The notes below the pieces were generated by a model. That model saw nothing but the letters and a program-made list of their open reading frames with translations, did no database searches and had not been told where the DNA came from. A DNA stretch of 64,000 bases from Cinclus cinclus (taxonomy: Eukaryota; Chordata; Aves; Passeriformes; Cinclidae), in contig NC_085067.1 in assembly GCF_963662255.1 (NCBI RefSeq), positions 992,001 through 1,056,000 of the forward strand, given 5' to 3'. Below, in pieces: positions 23,885 to 35,390 of the stretch. Position numbers and translations under genes: made by a program. The number at the start of each line of letters is the position of its first letter. The stretch's first letter is position 1.

Positions 23885-24010
23885 TGACTTTCTCACACTG
23901 ACTGTTTAAATCAGTTATTTTTCCCAGATGGTAAATCTAGGAGACTTCCTAAGCAGTCTGGTGGTAATAATAATACTTATATAGCACTTTACATATTCCA
24001 AGTGCTGTCC
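23885..24010 (+). mobile_element. Possible ancient SINE relic (MIR-like core and tail)
   Basis: A stretch resembling the MIR core (GTGACTTTCTCACACTGACT, later CAGTTATTTTTCCCAGATGG) is followed by a tail with TAATAATAATACTTATATAG and CACTTTACATATTCCAAGTG. Tails of this type occur in several old amniote SINE and LINE families, so the family assignment is open. Confidence 0.45.
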
Positions 24011-25134
24011 AGAAGCTGATCTGTCTTGTCTTCTGCAGTGATGTGTAGTTAAACTTGAAGGATATTGGCCTGAATTTGTAGTTGTTTATTGGCCGTCTGT
24101 CTGTGGGTGAATTTACTTTTCTGATGGCTTGTGCCATGTGAATAAGCTCATTTCTCCTGTGGATCTTGGCATTAATTCCAGTCTTTCGTCATGGTAGTGA
24201 AGATGATCTTTAAGAAGAGCAGAGAAGAAAGATGTCTTTCTGGCTATTGCAGTGCAAAAAAAAGATGAGCAGAGCTTTGGAGAAATATTTCAGGCTGAAT
24301 AATGTATAAATGAATGTAGACCCTGAGGAGGAGTGTGGCTTTTCCCTGGGGAATGACCTGGCTGCCATGTGGCACAGGGGTGACCACTGCCTCTCTTACA
24401 TCATCTCCCCAAGGCTCTGCTGTTCTTTAGAGGTGTTTCAGGGAGCGTTAGGTGCGGGCAGAGGGAGCAGGTTTGCACGCCTGCCTGCAGTTAAGGAGTT
24501 TGTTTTCATTCCCCTTGATGGTTTGTGACAGTTCCCAAGGACAGTCTGTGCCATGCAGAATTGTCCCTCGGCCAAGTGCGTGGTGCTGGAGGTTGGGATG
24601 CTCCACACCCAGCCCTGTGTCCCCTTCTCGGTGTCACCTCGGGCAGGAGGGAGCCAAGCAGAGCCAAGGGCTGACACGGGCAGGATTTGGAATGTGGAGG
24701 CACAGGGTGGAGGCTTGTGGGAGACTGGAGGAAGGAAAACATCCTCAGTGAAAGGGGCCAGGGAGAGAGCCAAGTTCCTCGAAAGAGGACCTTGCAAGGA
24801 ATGTGCAGATGACATGAAAAAGTAATTAAAAGGAAAGCCCTAATGGGACGTTAGGGGGAGATGCAGCTGGAACTTGAATAAGCAAATGTAAAGAGGGAAT
24901 TAAGTTTGTAAGCTTTCCTCCGAGGAACTGCTGGGGAAAACAGGGCAACAGCTTCTGCTGATGTAAATCAGCATTGAGGCTGATGCCAAAGAGCTCCAGC
25001 CTGTGAGTGTGGCTCGTTTGATATTTGCTAAATATCAAAAACACCCGGGGAAAGAGGCTCTGGCGTTCTGCAAAGGTGATGTGAAGGACACTTGATTCCA
25101 AAGTGAAGGATATCGACTACAAAAACAAAGGGAA

Positions 25135-25400
25135 GCTGTCAGTAGTGTAGTTTGCCCGGGGCAAATCGGTAGTTTGAGATAAGTAATATTAATTTAAGTG
25201 TATAATGCTTTAAATTATCAGGATAATTTAATCTATATGATTTTAAAGAAATTATTTATCAGCTCTGATCTTGAATAAAAATAATATAAGCCAAATGAAA
25301 CAAAACCCTTCAATTAATATTAGCACTTTCACTCTGGAGAGTAATACACAGCAGAGACATTTATTTTTAGCTGTGAAGAATTTGCATGTGTGTTTCCAGA
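25135..25400. promoter_or_regulatory. Candidate conserved noncoding element upstream of the candidate micro-exon
   Basis: Very AT-rich but not simple-sequence. It is dense in TTAATTTAAG, TTTAATCTATATGATT, TTATTTATC and CAATTAATATTAGC words. It ends about 100 bp before the AG-free zone of the candidate exon at 25545, the position where intronic splicing enhancers of regulated exons often lie. Confidence 0.35.
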
Positions 25401-25494
25401 TGTGTTCTCAGACTTGGTGCTGCTTAAAATTCAGCTGCCACAGTACATAGATGCCAGTTTTCTGTAGCATTTTGTCTCTGCCACCATGGATGTA

Positions 25495-25542
25495 ATTTTT
25501 TTCCTTTTTTTTTTCTTTTTTCTCTTTTTTCTCTTTTCTCCC
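25495..25542 (+). repeat. CU-rich pyrimidine tract
   Basis: An uninterrupted pyrimidine tract of T runs broken by C, with three CTCTTTT-type elements. It runs directly into CAGCAG. Confidence 0.95.
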
Positions 25543-25544
25543 AG

Positions 25545-25583
25545 CAGAGGTGGTGGAGGGGGGTGTGATGATTAAGGCAGCCG
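25545..25583 (+). other. Candidate unannotated cassette micro-exon (possible poison exon)
   Basis: Seen directly: a CU-rich tract (25495-25542) runs into a tandem CAGCAG acceptor (AG at 25543-25544 and 25546-25547). After 39 or 36 nt there is a CCG|GTAAGT donor (GT at 25584-25585). No AG dinucleotide occurs from 25468 to 25542, as in exons with distal branch points. The upstream MSI2 exon ends in phase 0, so inclusion would read six or seven codons and then two consecutive TGA codons at 25566-25571. Inferred: a low-inclusion exon that would truncate MSI2 in RRM2 and trigger nonsense-mediated decay. The tract contains repeated CTCTTTT and TTCTTTT elements of the kind bound by PTB proteins, and the exon has a G-run. 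It could equally be a chance pairing of a simple pyrimidine tract with a donor-like sequence; no transcript evidence is available here. Confidence 0.27.
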
Positions 25584-26929
25584 GTAAGTCTCTTAGCTTC
25601 CTCTGAACTTTACTCCCTCTGCCAGGAGTGACCTATTTAGATGAGGCCCTTTGATGCACTTGGGGAGGTCAGGTGAGGTCAGAGCACTGGCCGGGCCAGA
25701 AATCCCAGAGATGCAGGGAGCCAGGACTTGTGCAGGATGCAGTTTGAACGGGCAGAGGTTTCGGCGCTTTCCCTCTCTGCCTGTGCGTTTGTTCTCGCTC
25801 TCGATGCCTGGAGCAGAGAGGGACGGGTGCTCTGCAGTGCAGGGATCCTCGGGGAAGGGCTGGGAGTGAGCCTGGAGCAGGCAGAGCACGGGGCTGAGTT
25901 CCCTCTGCTCCGCTCAGGGGTCACTCAGCAGATGCAGATGGCAGCCCTGCCTTCCCCAGCTCCTCCTCCCCGAGCAAGGGGCTGTGCAGATGTCTCACAT
26001 CCTCCAGCCTCTTTCATTCCTCTAATTGCCATGTGGAAGAAAGAGAAGGAGGAAGACTGCTCCTCTCAGCTCGGTTGTCCCAAAGTAAAATCCCAGCTGA
26101 GCAGCTTAAAATAGATGGTCAGCTGGTTGTGAGGGCTGGAACCAGCCCGGAGAGCGTGGCATCTGTCTCGCAGGAACGCTGCCTGGTCATCAGGCTGGAT
26201 AAATCAGGACTAGGGCTGTGTCTGTGTGAGAGCCAGGCTGCAGTGGGGATGGGAAGCAAGTCTGGTGTGCTCCTGTCCTCTGGCATGTGGCAGGAATTGA
26301 TAACTCAGTGATCAGGGACATGGCAGGTCACAGCGTGGCTGTGCCCGTGCTGCTCCTGCCCAGGGCTGTCCTGCCAGCATCCGCCTGCGAGGCCACTTAC
26401 ACATCTAATAACTGATCCAGCTTAAAACAGGAGGGGGAAAAAAAGATTATGCCAACGATACCAGCACAATGACCAAGTGTGTTCTACCCTCTGTGCTTTC
26501 CTCCCTCCCGCGGCCGGGCTGGATCCAATGGCAGCGCTGCTTTTCCTCGGATGCAGCACAAAACAGATTTTTCTAGTGGCTGAATTTAATCACTTAGATG
26601 CAGAACACTGATAGACTGAATCAATTTAATTCCTATTGCTCATGACTGGGAGGGGACAGAGGGGAGGAGGAAGGTCATAACAATTTAGCAAAAAACAACT
26701 TGGCTTAAAAACGTAACCAGTAGGTTGTCAGTGTTGGTTTTCTTTTGCTTGGGGTGGTTTTGGGGTTTTTCTAAACCTGCCCAGGCCAAGAAACTTGGCA
26801 GCTTTGGGAAGAGAGGAGCACTGTGTGCAAGGTGGGAGAGGTGGTTTATTGGTGTGTGAGGTCTGAAGTGCTGGGGCTGCCACAGAGCTGTGAGATCAGG
26901 TCCTTCAGGGAGGAATGTTGGTGTTCCCC

Positions 26930-26933
<4 letters not shown>

Positions 26934-26960
<27 letters not shown>
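26934..26960 (+). repeat. Run of 27 T
   Basis: An uninterrupted T homopolymer, preceded by CCCCCCTC. Confidence 0.95.
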
Positions 26961-26965
<5 letters not shown>

Positions 26966-28554
26966 AGCTGCTGGAAAAGGCTTCTCGTTGTTGAGCTGTG
27001 AATGTCTGGAATGGCACATGGTGTCTGAGCATTTGTTTGCTTCAGAGCATCTCGGTGCTGAGCTGTAGGGTGCCAGGGTGGAGCCGGAGTTCTTTGGGAG
27101 GCTCCAGTTACCTGCTGAGGCACAGTCCTGCTCGGAGGCAGAAGGATTCCATTGGAAACAGAGCAGTTTGTGACTCTCTTTGCAATGCAGGGCCCTGGTG
27201 CTCCTCGGCTCTGTGGCACTTGGGGTTGCACCCTTCCATACGAAGCCCAGAGGATTGGCAGTGCTCTTGGCAAAGGCAGAGCACGGGCTCTGCAGGTTCT
27301 GTGCAGCCCCTCTCTGGTGCTTTTGGGCTCTGTTGCAATTTCAGTGGTCCCAGGAGATTATTCAGCTGCTGTGAAGATGTCCCCAGAACTGGCCTGGGTA
27401 AGCTGTTGATGTCACATTTATCTTTAACAAGCATCCAGCCATCCCAAGAGAAATCCCAGACCCATCAGCCGAGTGCCAGCCCTGGCTGTTGTTTCAGAAG
27501 GATCTTTAGCAGTTTCTCACACAGCTCTGACCCTGCTGGGTGCTGGGGGTGACACTGTCACCTCCTGGGGGTACCTTGTGAGCCACGCTGTGCTGTCCTT
27601 TGCCCGGCTCCACCTGGGTGCCAGGGCATCCCGAGGTGCCCTCCAGCTGGCCAGGCAGAGCAGCACAGCCCTCACCCAACTGCTGCCATCCCCAGCGACA
27701 CACACAGCACTGCTGGAGTGATGAGAGCAAACTTGGCCAGCCTGACAGCAAACTTGGTCGCCTGCCACAGCCATTGGCCCATATGCACAGTGGTAAATAA
27801 AAGCTGGAGTTGAATTCCTTTCAAGTTTTATATAATATTTGCTACAGTATGGAGTGGAGGGGGGGAATCCCTCTTAGGAGGGGTTCTACCAAAATTCAAA
27901 GCTGAACTTCTCTTTTGTCAGGGGCTGTGCAGCAGGGCAGCAGCGTTGGCACAGAGGAGGGAATTGTGGAGCTCATCACAGCCTCCCTGCTGCTGTGTGA
28001 GACTGTGGCACCTCCACAGCCAGCCCCAGCCCTGCCTGAGCTGAGCTTTGCCGGGCTCCTGTTCGGTGGGAGGCTCGTGGCAGAGGGAAAGCAGCCCCTG
28101 CGTTTAGCTCAGAGGTGCTTCTGCTCCTCTTCTGCTGCCTGCTCTGCTCTCTCTGCTCTCCCTGTCTGCAGCCTGGCACTGCGTGTGCAGCTGGCCAAGG
28201 ACATGAACCAGAGCAATGACAGGGGGAGCAGGAGGGGAGGAAGTTCAGCTGCACTAAGCAATGGTCAACTTAAAAATAGACCCATCTATTTATAGCCTTG
28301 GCAGCCCACTGCCCCTCCGAGTGCTGCAGCCTGCCTGCACTCTCATCTCACACAGACCTTTATTTACACACATACATACATGTTCTTCTCTGGGCTCACA
28401 AGACCCTGCTGCCTGCCCTGGGGCATGGACCCTGAGGGTGCTGGGGAGCCTGGCAGTAATTTTGGTGCCTTTTCCCTTCCTGCCTGTGTTGTGAAATGCC
28501 CAGCTTGTGGGCGGGTGGCCTCGCGCCACCTCTTCCCTTACAAACCCCTGCTCA

Positions 28555-28659
28555 TAAAATACCTGCTCCTAGTTGAAGCTTAATCAAATTACATCTTAAT
28601 TATACGGGGCCCCAGGACAAAGTTACAGTTTTTACATATACATTAAAAAAAAAAAAAAA
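28555..28659. promoter_or_regulatory. Candidate conserved noncoding element ending in A15
   Basis: Contains AAGCTTAATCAAATTACATC and TTAATTATACGGGGCCCC, then a 15-A run at 28645-28659. The first part is AT-rich and non-repetitive. Confidence 0.25.
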
Positions 28660-29324
28660 GGGGAAGGAAGTGTGTCTAGGGACTGTTCCCTTGGAGATTG
28701 GCTGTCCAGCACTGAGGACTTCTCTGTTTATCTGCATGCCTGTATTGAGTTTAATTCTATGACCTGTCAGGCAGGGTTGATATTTTTGGTTTTTACTTGT
28801 ACAGTCCCTTGCATGCTCAGGCCTGACCTATAACTGGTGTTTCTGCAGTGGAAATGATCAGCAGAATAGATAAGCTTTGATGGATGGCACTGTTGGCCAG
28901 AAAAGGCAGCACCCCTGGGAATAGCAGTGTTTTTAGAAGGCTCCTGGGCTGTTCTGGGACTGGGATGTCAGAGTGGTACTGCTCCAGCCTTCCAGCAAAT
29001 CCTGACTCTTCCTCAATATATTTGTACCTCAAGGCCCATTTGCCTGGATCAGACATGAAGTTTAGTAAGACTTTGTGAGGGAGTTTCTTGTAGTTGTAAT
29101 GACACCAACTGGATTTATTCCAGAGAGCATATTGAAGGGAGATTAATGTCTCTCCATGTGCAACGCCTGTAAGGGCAGTTGTGGGTTCTTTTCGGGCTTG
29201 ATTTTATTTTAATGGAAGGCTGATTCTATTTTAATGTTTCAACTTTGGGCTTCCAGTTCAGACTTGAAAGCTGAAGCTGCTTTTTACCTCAGTAGTATGC
29301 ACTTAAGGGTGGAATTTCTGCTTT

Positions 29325-29580
29325 AGTTTTCAGTCTCTTAATGCTTTTGTCATTTTTTTATCATAACCTTATGTGTTCTTTAAACAGTTTTTTATTTAAT
29401 CATTTATTCTTTTAAGTGGGCTTAATTGTATAAAGATTATCATGCATAAAGAGACGTCTATAATTAAAGGGGGGATTGGTGCTGTTAGACAGTGTTTTAG
29501 TGAGGAAAATTACAGTGTTCATAAACTGTTTGGAGAATGGAGGTAGCGTATATTAACACTCAACAGGTTTTATGTAATCC
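29325..29580. promoter_or_regulatory. Candidate conserved noncoding element
   Basis: AT-rich and non-repetitive. It includes TTTAATCATTTATTC, GCTTAATTGTATAAAG, ATTATCATGCATAAAG (an octamer/POU-like ATGCATAA) and ACGTCTATAATTAAAG. Confidence 0.33.
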
Positions 29581-31327
29581 TAAGAGAGGATTGACTCTTG
29601 CTCACTTGGATGAGTTTTGAGCTCTTCTTCAAGCTTAGTGCTCCCCTCTCTTCCTTCTCTTTCTCCTGGTGTAGAAGTAGAAACAGCACTGTAATCTGCT
29701 TTTCCTTTTTCCTTGAAAGCAGGAATTACTAATAATAATTGACAGTTCTGTATTGGTTGGGCTGTGAAGAGATGTGCCTTTGGCTGCTTCACTGCCCTGA
29801 CTCTCCTGCCCCTCACTTGTGGCTGCTGGGGAGACCTGGCACTGTTCAGGGGGACGAGCCCTTGGGACAGTCCAGGTCATGTCCAGCTCCAGGGATTCAG
29901 CCGTGGGATGCACTCAAGGTGGTTTAAAGCATCCTGGGATTCTTCCACACTGAGTTCTGGCCATCTCTGCTGGAAGGAACACGTCACTGCTGCTCCTCTT
30001 CTTCCTGGTGCCTCCCGTTACAGTGTGCGTGCGTGAAACTACGAATAAACACCCAAAGCTGCTGTGGTGCTCCATTCCAGGGAGGGAATTGATTGGGAAG
30101 AATTCCTCTGCACATCACAGGAGAGGCTGGTGTGCCATGGCTTGGCAGCCTGCCTGCAGTCCCTGGATTGTCAGAATTTCTTCTCCCTCCATCTCCTCCC
30201 CCTCCCCATTGAAATGACACGGCCACAGGGGACCATTGATTTCTGCTCTCCACGTTGTTAATGAAAAATTCCTTGTTGGCTCCTGGTTCTCTAAATCCCT
30301 TGAGACAGCTGCAGCAGTTCAGATACTTCAGGAGCAAACATGCCAGGCTGGGTGATGTACGACTTAGTGAACTTTAAAGGGACAAAAGGGTCGGCTTTGG
30401 TTGGCCATAAACCCGAGCAACGCTCTTATCCATGGGATTATCCCATTTTCTGTAGCCAGTTTGCTGAGCATATTTTGATAACTCAGTACACAGTTTCCAT
30501 CACTGATGGCATACAAGATTTATCGTGGGTCCTAATGCTTAATAATTGTATTTTGAAGTTCAGTGTCAGCCAAACAAGAGCCATGAGTCTCAGTGATGCT
30601 AAATAAAGCCTTCTCACAGTTTCCCAGGACTCCACATGTGGTCCCTGTTTCCTCCACTTTGCCAAGTTCAAGCCATTAATTTTGAGGGAAGGGAAGTATT
30701 ACTTTTAGATCACCTTGTAATGCTTTGCTGTCACATTTTATGTTCCTGGACAGCACGGTAGTGGAACGCTCTCCCTTTATGAAGTGCAGGGTGCAGATGG
30801 CAACTCATTAAAAACTTTAGTGATAATCACCCTTCCTATGGAATTACCACTTAAATCTGGTTAGTAGAGGAGGAGGAGCAGTGTCACAGAAACATGCTGC
30901 TTCTGGGTGATTTAAAAGCATATGGGATTGAGTGTTTTATGTGTGCCCCTTGTCAGGAGCCCTCAGAGCAGATTGCCAGAATTGTTGAGCAGTTACAGTT
31001 TAATGGAGGTACAGGAGCTTTTGCTCTTGATCCCTTTGACAGTTAAGCTGTCGCCTCCAAGTGCATTTGGGAAAAAAAAAAAATGTCTTTTGAATACAGC
31101 TTTTTTTTCCCAGAATAAATGGAGGCAAGAACAAGTATGTGAGGCAGCTGGTGAGGAGCTTTTTGGTCATTTCAAGGTTGGGAAGCATTCTTTGGGGAGT
31201 GATGCATCATTGTTACATGGCCTCAAAGCAAAAAAGGTACTTGCTTGTTTGTCCTCACTTGTGCAGATGGTAAGAGGAATGGTCCCAAGGGCCAGCTGAA
31301 AGCTTGGAAGTGCCTGGCAGTTAGAAA

Positions 31328-31490
31328 AAATATTTGGATTCAAGTCTCAGCCCTGTCACAGATTTTACTTTGGGACTTTGAGCCAGTCACTTAGTCTCTG
31401 TCTCAGTTTCCCACCTGTGGAATGTGGCTGAAGTGTCAGTGCCTTCACTGTAGCAAAGCTTTGGAGATCATGAAGTGTTTGGGTGTGAGC
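31328..31490 (+). mobile_element. MIR/CORE-type SINE relic
   Basis: The order of segments matches the MIR family consensus: a GGATTCAAGTCTCAGCCCTG block, then TTTGGGACTTTGAGCCAGTC, CTTAGTCTCTGTCTCAGTTT, CCCACCTGTGGAATG, and a tail with AAAGCTTTGGAGATCATGAA. This is a tRNA-derived SINE that spread before amniotes diverged, so the copy is very old. The fit is by eye only. Old SINEs of this type are sometimes retained as regulatory sequence, but nothing here shows that. Confidence 0.7.
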
Positions 31491-33166
31491 AGAACTGAAT
31501 TTTAGCTGTGAGGAGAGAGAGGGTCTTGGCGTGTGCTTTGGGACACAGAGCTGTTGGGTGTAACTGGGGAGGTCCTGATTTCCAGAGGCAGGCAGTGATG
31601 TCTCCTCCTCCAGGCAGCTGCATGCACATAAAGGGGGCACCAACATATTTCAGCCTAGAGGTGTCCAAAAAGCTCCCCAAATAAATCACCTTGCCTGGGT
31701 AACTCAGATGCAGGAAGGGTGGGGATTGTTTTTCAGTGTTCTGAGGACTCATGCTGTAGTGTCCCCATGTCCCCTGTCTGTTTCTGCCTTTCCATGAATT
31801 TCCCTGGAGGGCAGCCAGTGACTGGGCTGTGCTTGCTGCTCCTGCTGCTGGCTGCAGGTCTGCTGGCTCTGTGGGACGAGCCAGCAGCCAGAATTTGGCC
31901 ACTGCTTCCTCTGAGTCACATCTGTCTGGTCTTCCTGAAGCAAACAGAGAAGCTTTCCTGCTTTTTTGGTGCCGGTGAGCCAGGCTCTGTGCCCAGGTTT
32001 GTTCCCTGCTCGGCTCCTGCCCTGGCTGTGCCTGTGAGCAGCACTGGCCAAAGGCTCGCACCTTGTGTGCCAGGAAAGGTGGGATGCTTGGGGAAAAAAT
32101 CGCAAAATGTTTCCAACAGTATCCTGCCTTCAGTCAGACCTCGATGTAGGGTGGGACACAGCAAGATCTCTTAAACGCGGCCCTTCCTCCTCATTAAAGC
32201 GGTGTTTGAGTTGGTAATTGTCTGTTTAGTGCATTTAAATGAGTTCCTGATTCTGCCCTCACTTCCAGCAGAGCCTGACTGTGGCTCAGTCCCTGCCTGG
32301 CACTGCCCTGGCACTCAGCCCCTTGCTGGGGACTGGATTTAAGTGCCTTTAGGTGCTTTTTGCTTAATCCCTAGTTCTCCTTCTGCCTCGTTGTCAGCAG
32401 CCACACCCTGGCAGCCCGAGCCTGTCCTGACAGTGCTGATGGGGACAAGGGACAGCAGAAGTGACCGAGGCAGCCACGCTCCCTGTGGCATCACTGCAGG
32501 GATGTACTGAGGGTCTGAGAGGAGCTTTGGCCTGCTCACACCTCCCCTTGCTCTGGGATCAGTCTCACTTGCTCTGAGCTCCCACTTCAGTCTTTCTGCT
32601 TTGGATTTTACAGCTGCATTTTCAAAAAGCTGACCAAGGTCTTTTTTTCTATCCCATCTCTTCTTTAACATCTGCTTGAGCTGTGGGGGACACTGGGCAC
32701 ACGTTTACTGGTAAAGTGTTTCCCACTGCAAATTGCAGGAGAGTTCCTTGGAAGCACTTGAAAACAACTGACTGTAGCTTCACCTCATCTCCCCTCTGCC
32801 CCTCATACCTCACACAATGTTGCACATTTTACATTCAGAGCCCTAAAATTTAAATGCACATCATATATCTGTGAGTTCTTGAGGGACCCCAGCTGTGAGG
32901 AGCACTGATGGGTGTTGAGTGCTCAGCATTGTGCGGACCAAATGGACACCAGGGGGTTTTGATTTTGTGTATTTGTATGCAGGACAGTGAAGAAACGAAG
33001 AACCCACCCTCCTGGAAGGGTTTCATCTTTTGAGCAAGGCACACTAATATTTGTGTGCATTTGTTCCAGTACAAACACACGTGTTCCTCCAGCAGCTGTG
33101 GGGCTGCGCTGGGCTGCCATGTGCATGCTGCAAGTACTTAGTTCTGCTTTATTACTACCCCTACCC

Positions 33167-33243
33167 AAAAAAAAAAAAAAAAAAAGAAAAGAAAAAGAGA
33201 GAAAAGAACATCTGCTAATGCATAGCTCAAAGAAAAAAAAAAA
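33167..33243 (+). repeat. A-rich purine tract
   Basis: Nineteen A (33167-33185) are followed by AAG/GAA purine sequence to 33208 and a second A run (33232-33243). Lysine-rich ORFs through here are artefacts. Confidence 0.92.
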
Positions 33244-33980
33244 GGCTGCAGAGGAAGGGCCACTTGTTTGGCTGCTGCTGAACTCAGTGAGAAGTTCAGG
33301 GTTGGTGTTGGTGCCATGGGGAGCACTCATCCCAGCCACAGTGTGCTCTGCATGTTGGGGTTTATATGTGGTGATGGTTTCTGTGTAATAATAGCATATG
33401 CAGATTAATTTTTAATAGAAATCTGTAACAGCTCGTGATGCTAGAATATGGTGTCTGTGTTGACAATTGCTATTTTTGGTTGGAAGCAAACCCTGAGGCC
33501 TTTGCAGTGCTGCTGTCAGCAGAGGGGGAGTGGGGCTTGCAGCAGCTCTGTGAGGAAAGGGATTCTTCTCTCTGATGTAATGGAAAACTTAGAGTCAGGG
33601 CTTTGGACCAGTGATTGCAGTACTTGGCTATTAAGTTCCTTTTGGTCTCCTCATCTTTTTGAGTGCATTTAGCTCCCAGGTGCACAGATGGGGGGTGGGA
33701 GTGATTTAAACAGAGTACCCCCCTCTTTCGGGTGCTTGCTCCAGCAAAGGTTTCACTGTCAAATGCTGGTCTCAGAACGTGTCCAGGAATGTGCTGGGGA
33801 TTACAGGCTCAGTGTTTTTGTGTTTTGGTTTTGCAAAGGAAGCTCAGTTTACCTTTAATTGTTTTGTGCATAATACCAACAGATGCAGTTTATTTTCTTG
33901 TCAGTGGCTGCCTGTGCTGGGAATGCAGGGGGCTGGGAATGTGACAGGCTGGATGCTTCCATGTCCTAGGCCAGAGCAAG

Positions 33981-34023
33981 ACCTTCCTCCTCTCTCTTCC
34001 TCCTCTTCCTCCTCTTCCTCCTC
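33981..34023 (+). repeat. (TTCCTCCTC)n pyrimidine microsatellite
   Basis: Imperfect 9-bp repeat of TCC and TTC triplets, about four units. Confidence 0.9.
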
Positions 34024-35079
34024 CCAACACCTTGCACATGGCTGGTCCCCAGAACTAGGCTGTTCAATGCATGGCTGCTAATTGCTTTAGAAATCATCAC
34101 TTTCAAGCTCTTGGTGGGGGACTTTTGATTTTTATAAGGCTTTTTTTGTGGAGAGTAAGAGACTTTGATATAATTTGAGTGTGTTGGTGCCAGGTGCTGG
34201 GCAGTGCCTTGTGCTCCTGTTTGCTCCCAGGTACCCAGAGCTGCCTGTTCCCGTTGCCCAGCTGTATTTGTAGCATCTTTCTCTGTGGTCTTCGTGGATT
34301 CAGCTGGACAGGGACGTGGGATGCAGGATCCGTGGAGGGCTCTCAGGTGGCTGTTCCTTGTCCCCAGGTGACCAGGGTAAATAGACACAGAACATGTTAT
34401 TTAGGCATTCAGTAATTGCCTGTTCTCTTGCATTCCCATGTTCCAGCTCTTACTGTGTTTCAGTGATTTGCTCTCTTTGCCTGGAAGTGAAAATTCCTCC
34501 TAGCTGTTTTTCTAGGAATTGTTTTCTCCCTCTTCCTGATGACAGTGCAGAAGCTGCTGGAGGCTGATGCCTCTAGAGAATGTGTGGCTGTTTCCAGATG
34601 CTTCAGCCCCTGCAGCAGTGGCTGCAGGGAGTTCTTGAGTTTCTGCTGGGGCTGTGCAAGCCCAGCTTTTATTTTTTACCCTGACAAAATTCTCCAGGAC
34701 CCTTCCCAAGCGCTGGGAGCCAGTGCCAGCAGCTTACAGCTCTGCTGCCTTTCCTTGTGGAAGGGTTTGGATCCGAGTTCCACTGACTCTTTGCTCCTGC
34801 CCCAGCATTACAGGAGAGGAGAACTGGCACAGGAATAATGCACGCTTCACGGTGAAGGTGAAGTTTGCAAGCACCCCATGTGCATGTGGCTGTGGCTGTC
34901 ATTTATTAGTCTATCAAGAGGGTTTGTTTTCCCAAATAACCCTCTGAATTATTCTGTGTAATTAACTCATGAACTTATTTAAAATGATAACAGGGTAGGG
35001 AGGAGGAGAGGAAGTGTTGTGGAGCTCAGCAAACCGATAGGATTGCATCACTTTTCCCCACTGATGGCAAGGTCGTCTC

Positions 35080-35390
35080 CAACAGCTGTTCCAGTGTAAT
35101 TACCCAGCCCAGGCTCCATGGTTGGAACAATTGAAAAATTACAGGGGTCACTGGCTTGGTGTCTTAAATTTTAATAAGTACATAAAAACAAAGTGCTGAG
35201 TTATTAAAAATTAATCCTGCTAAGCAGTTGTTTAGGCTTTTTTGGAGATGGGAAGCCTTGAGGGTGTCCGTTTGTCCACCGGGGCCGGAGCAGCGCGGGT
35301 GGTTATCTCTCCAGCAACACTTTAATGGGAATGCTAAGTTTGATTATTAATTTAATCAAGGTCATATTTTGTTTGTGCAGAAGTAGAATG
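35080..35390. promoter_or_regulatory. Candidate conserved noncoding element
   Basis: Two AT-rich cores (35090-35215 and 35320-35375) with AAATTTTAATAAGTACATAA, TTATTAAAAATTAATCCTGC and TTTGATTATTAATTTAATCA, flanking a GC-rich interval at about 35250-35310. Confidence 0.3.

Noticed and set aside
27345..27397. Possible 53-nt exon (TTTCAG acceptor, CTGG|GTAAGC donor)
   Set aside because: The donor is weaker and the length would shift the frame. With no supporting feature such as an AG-free zone it is no better than the many decoys expected in a 51-kb intron.
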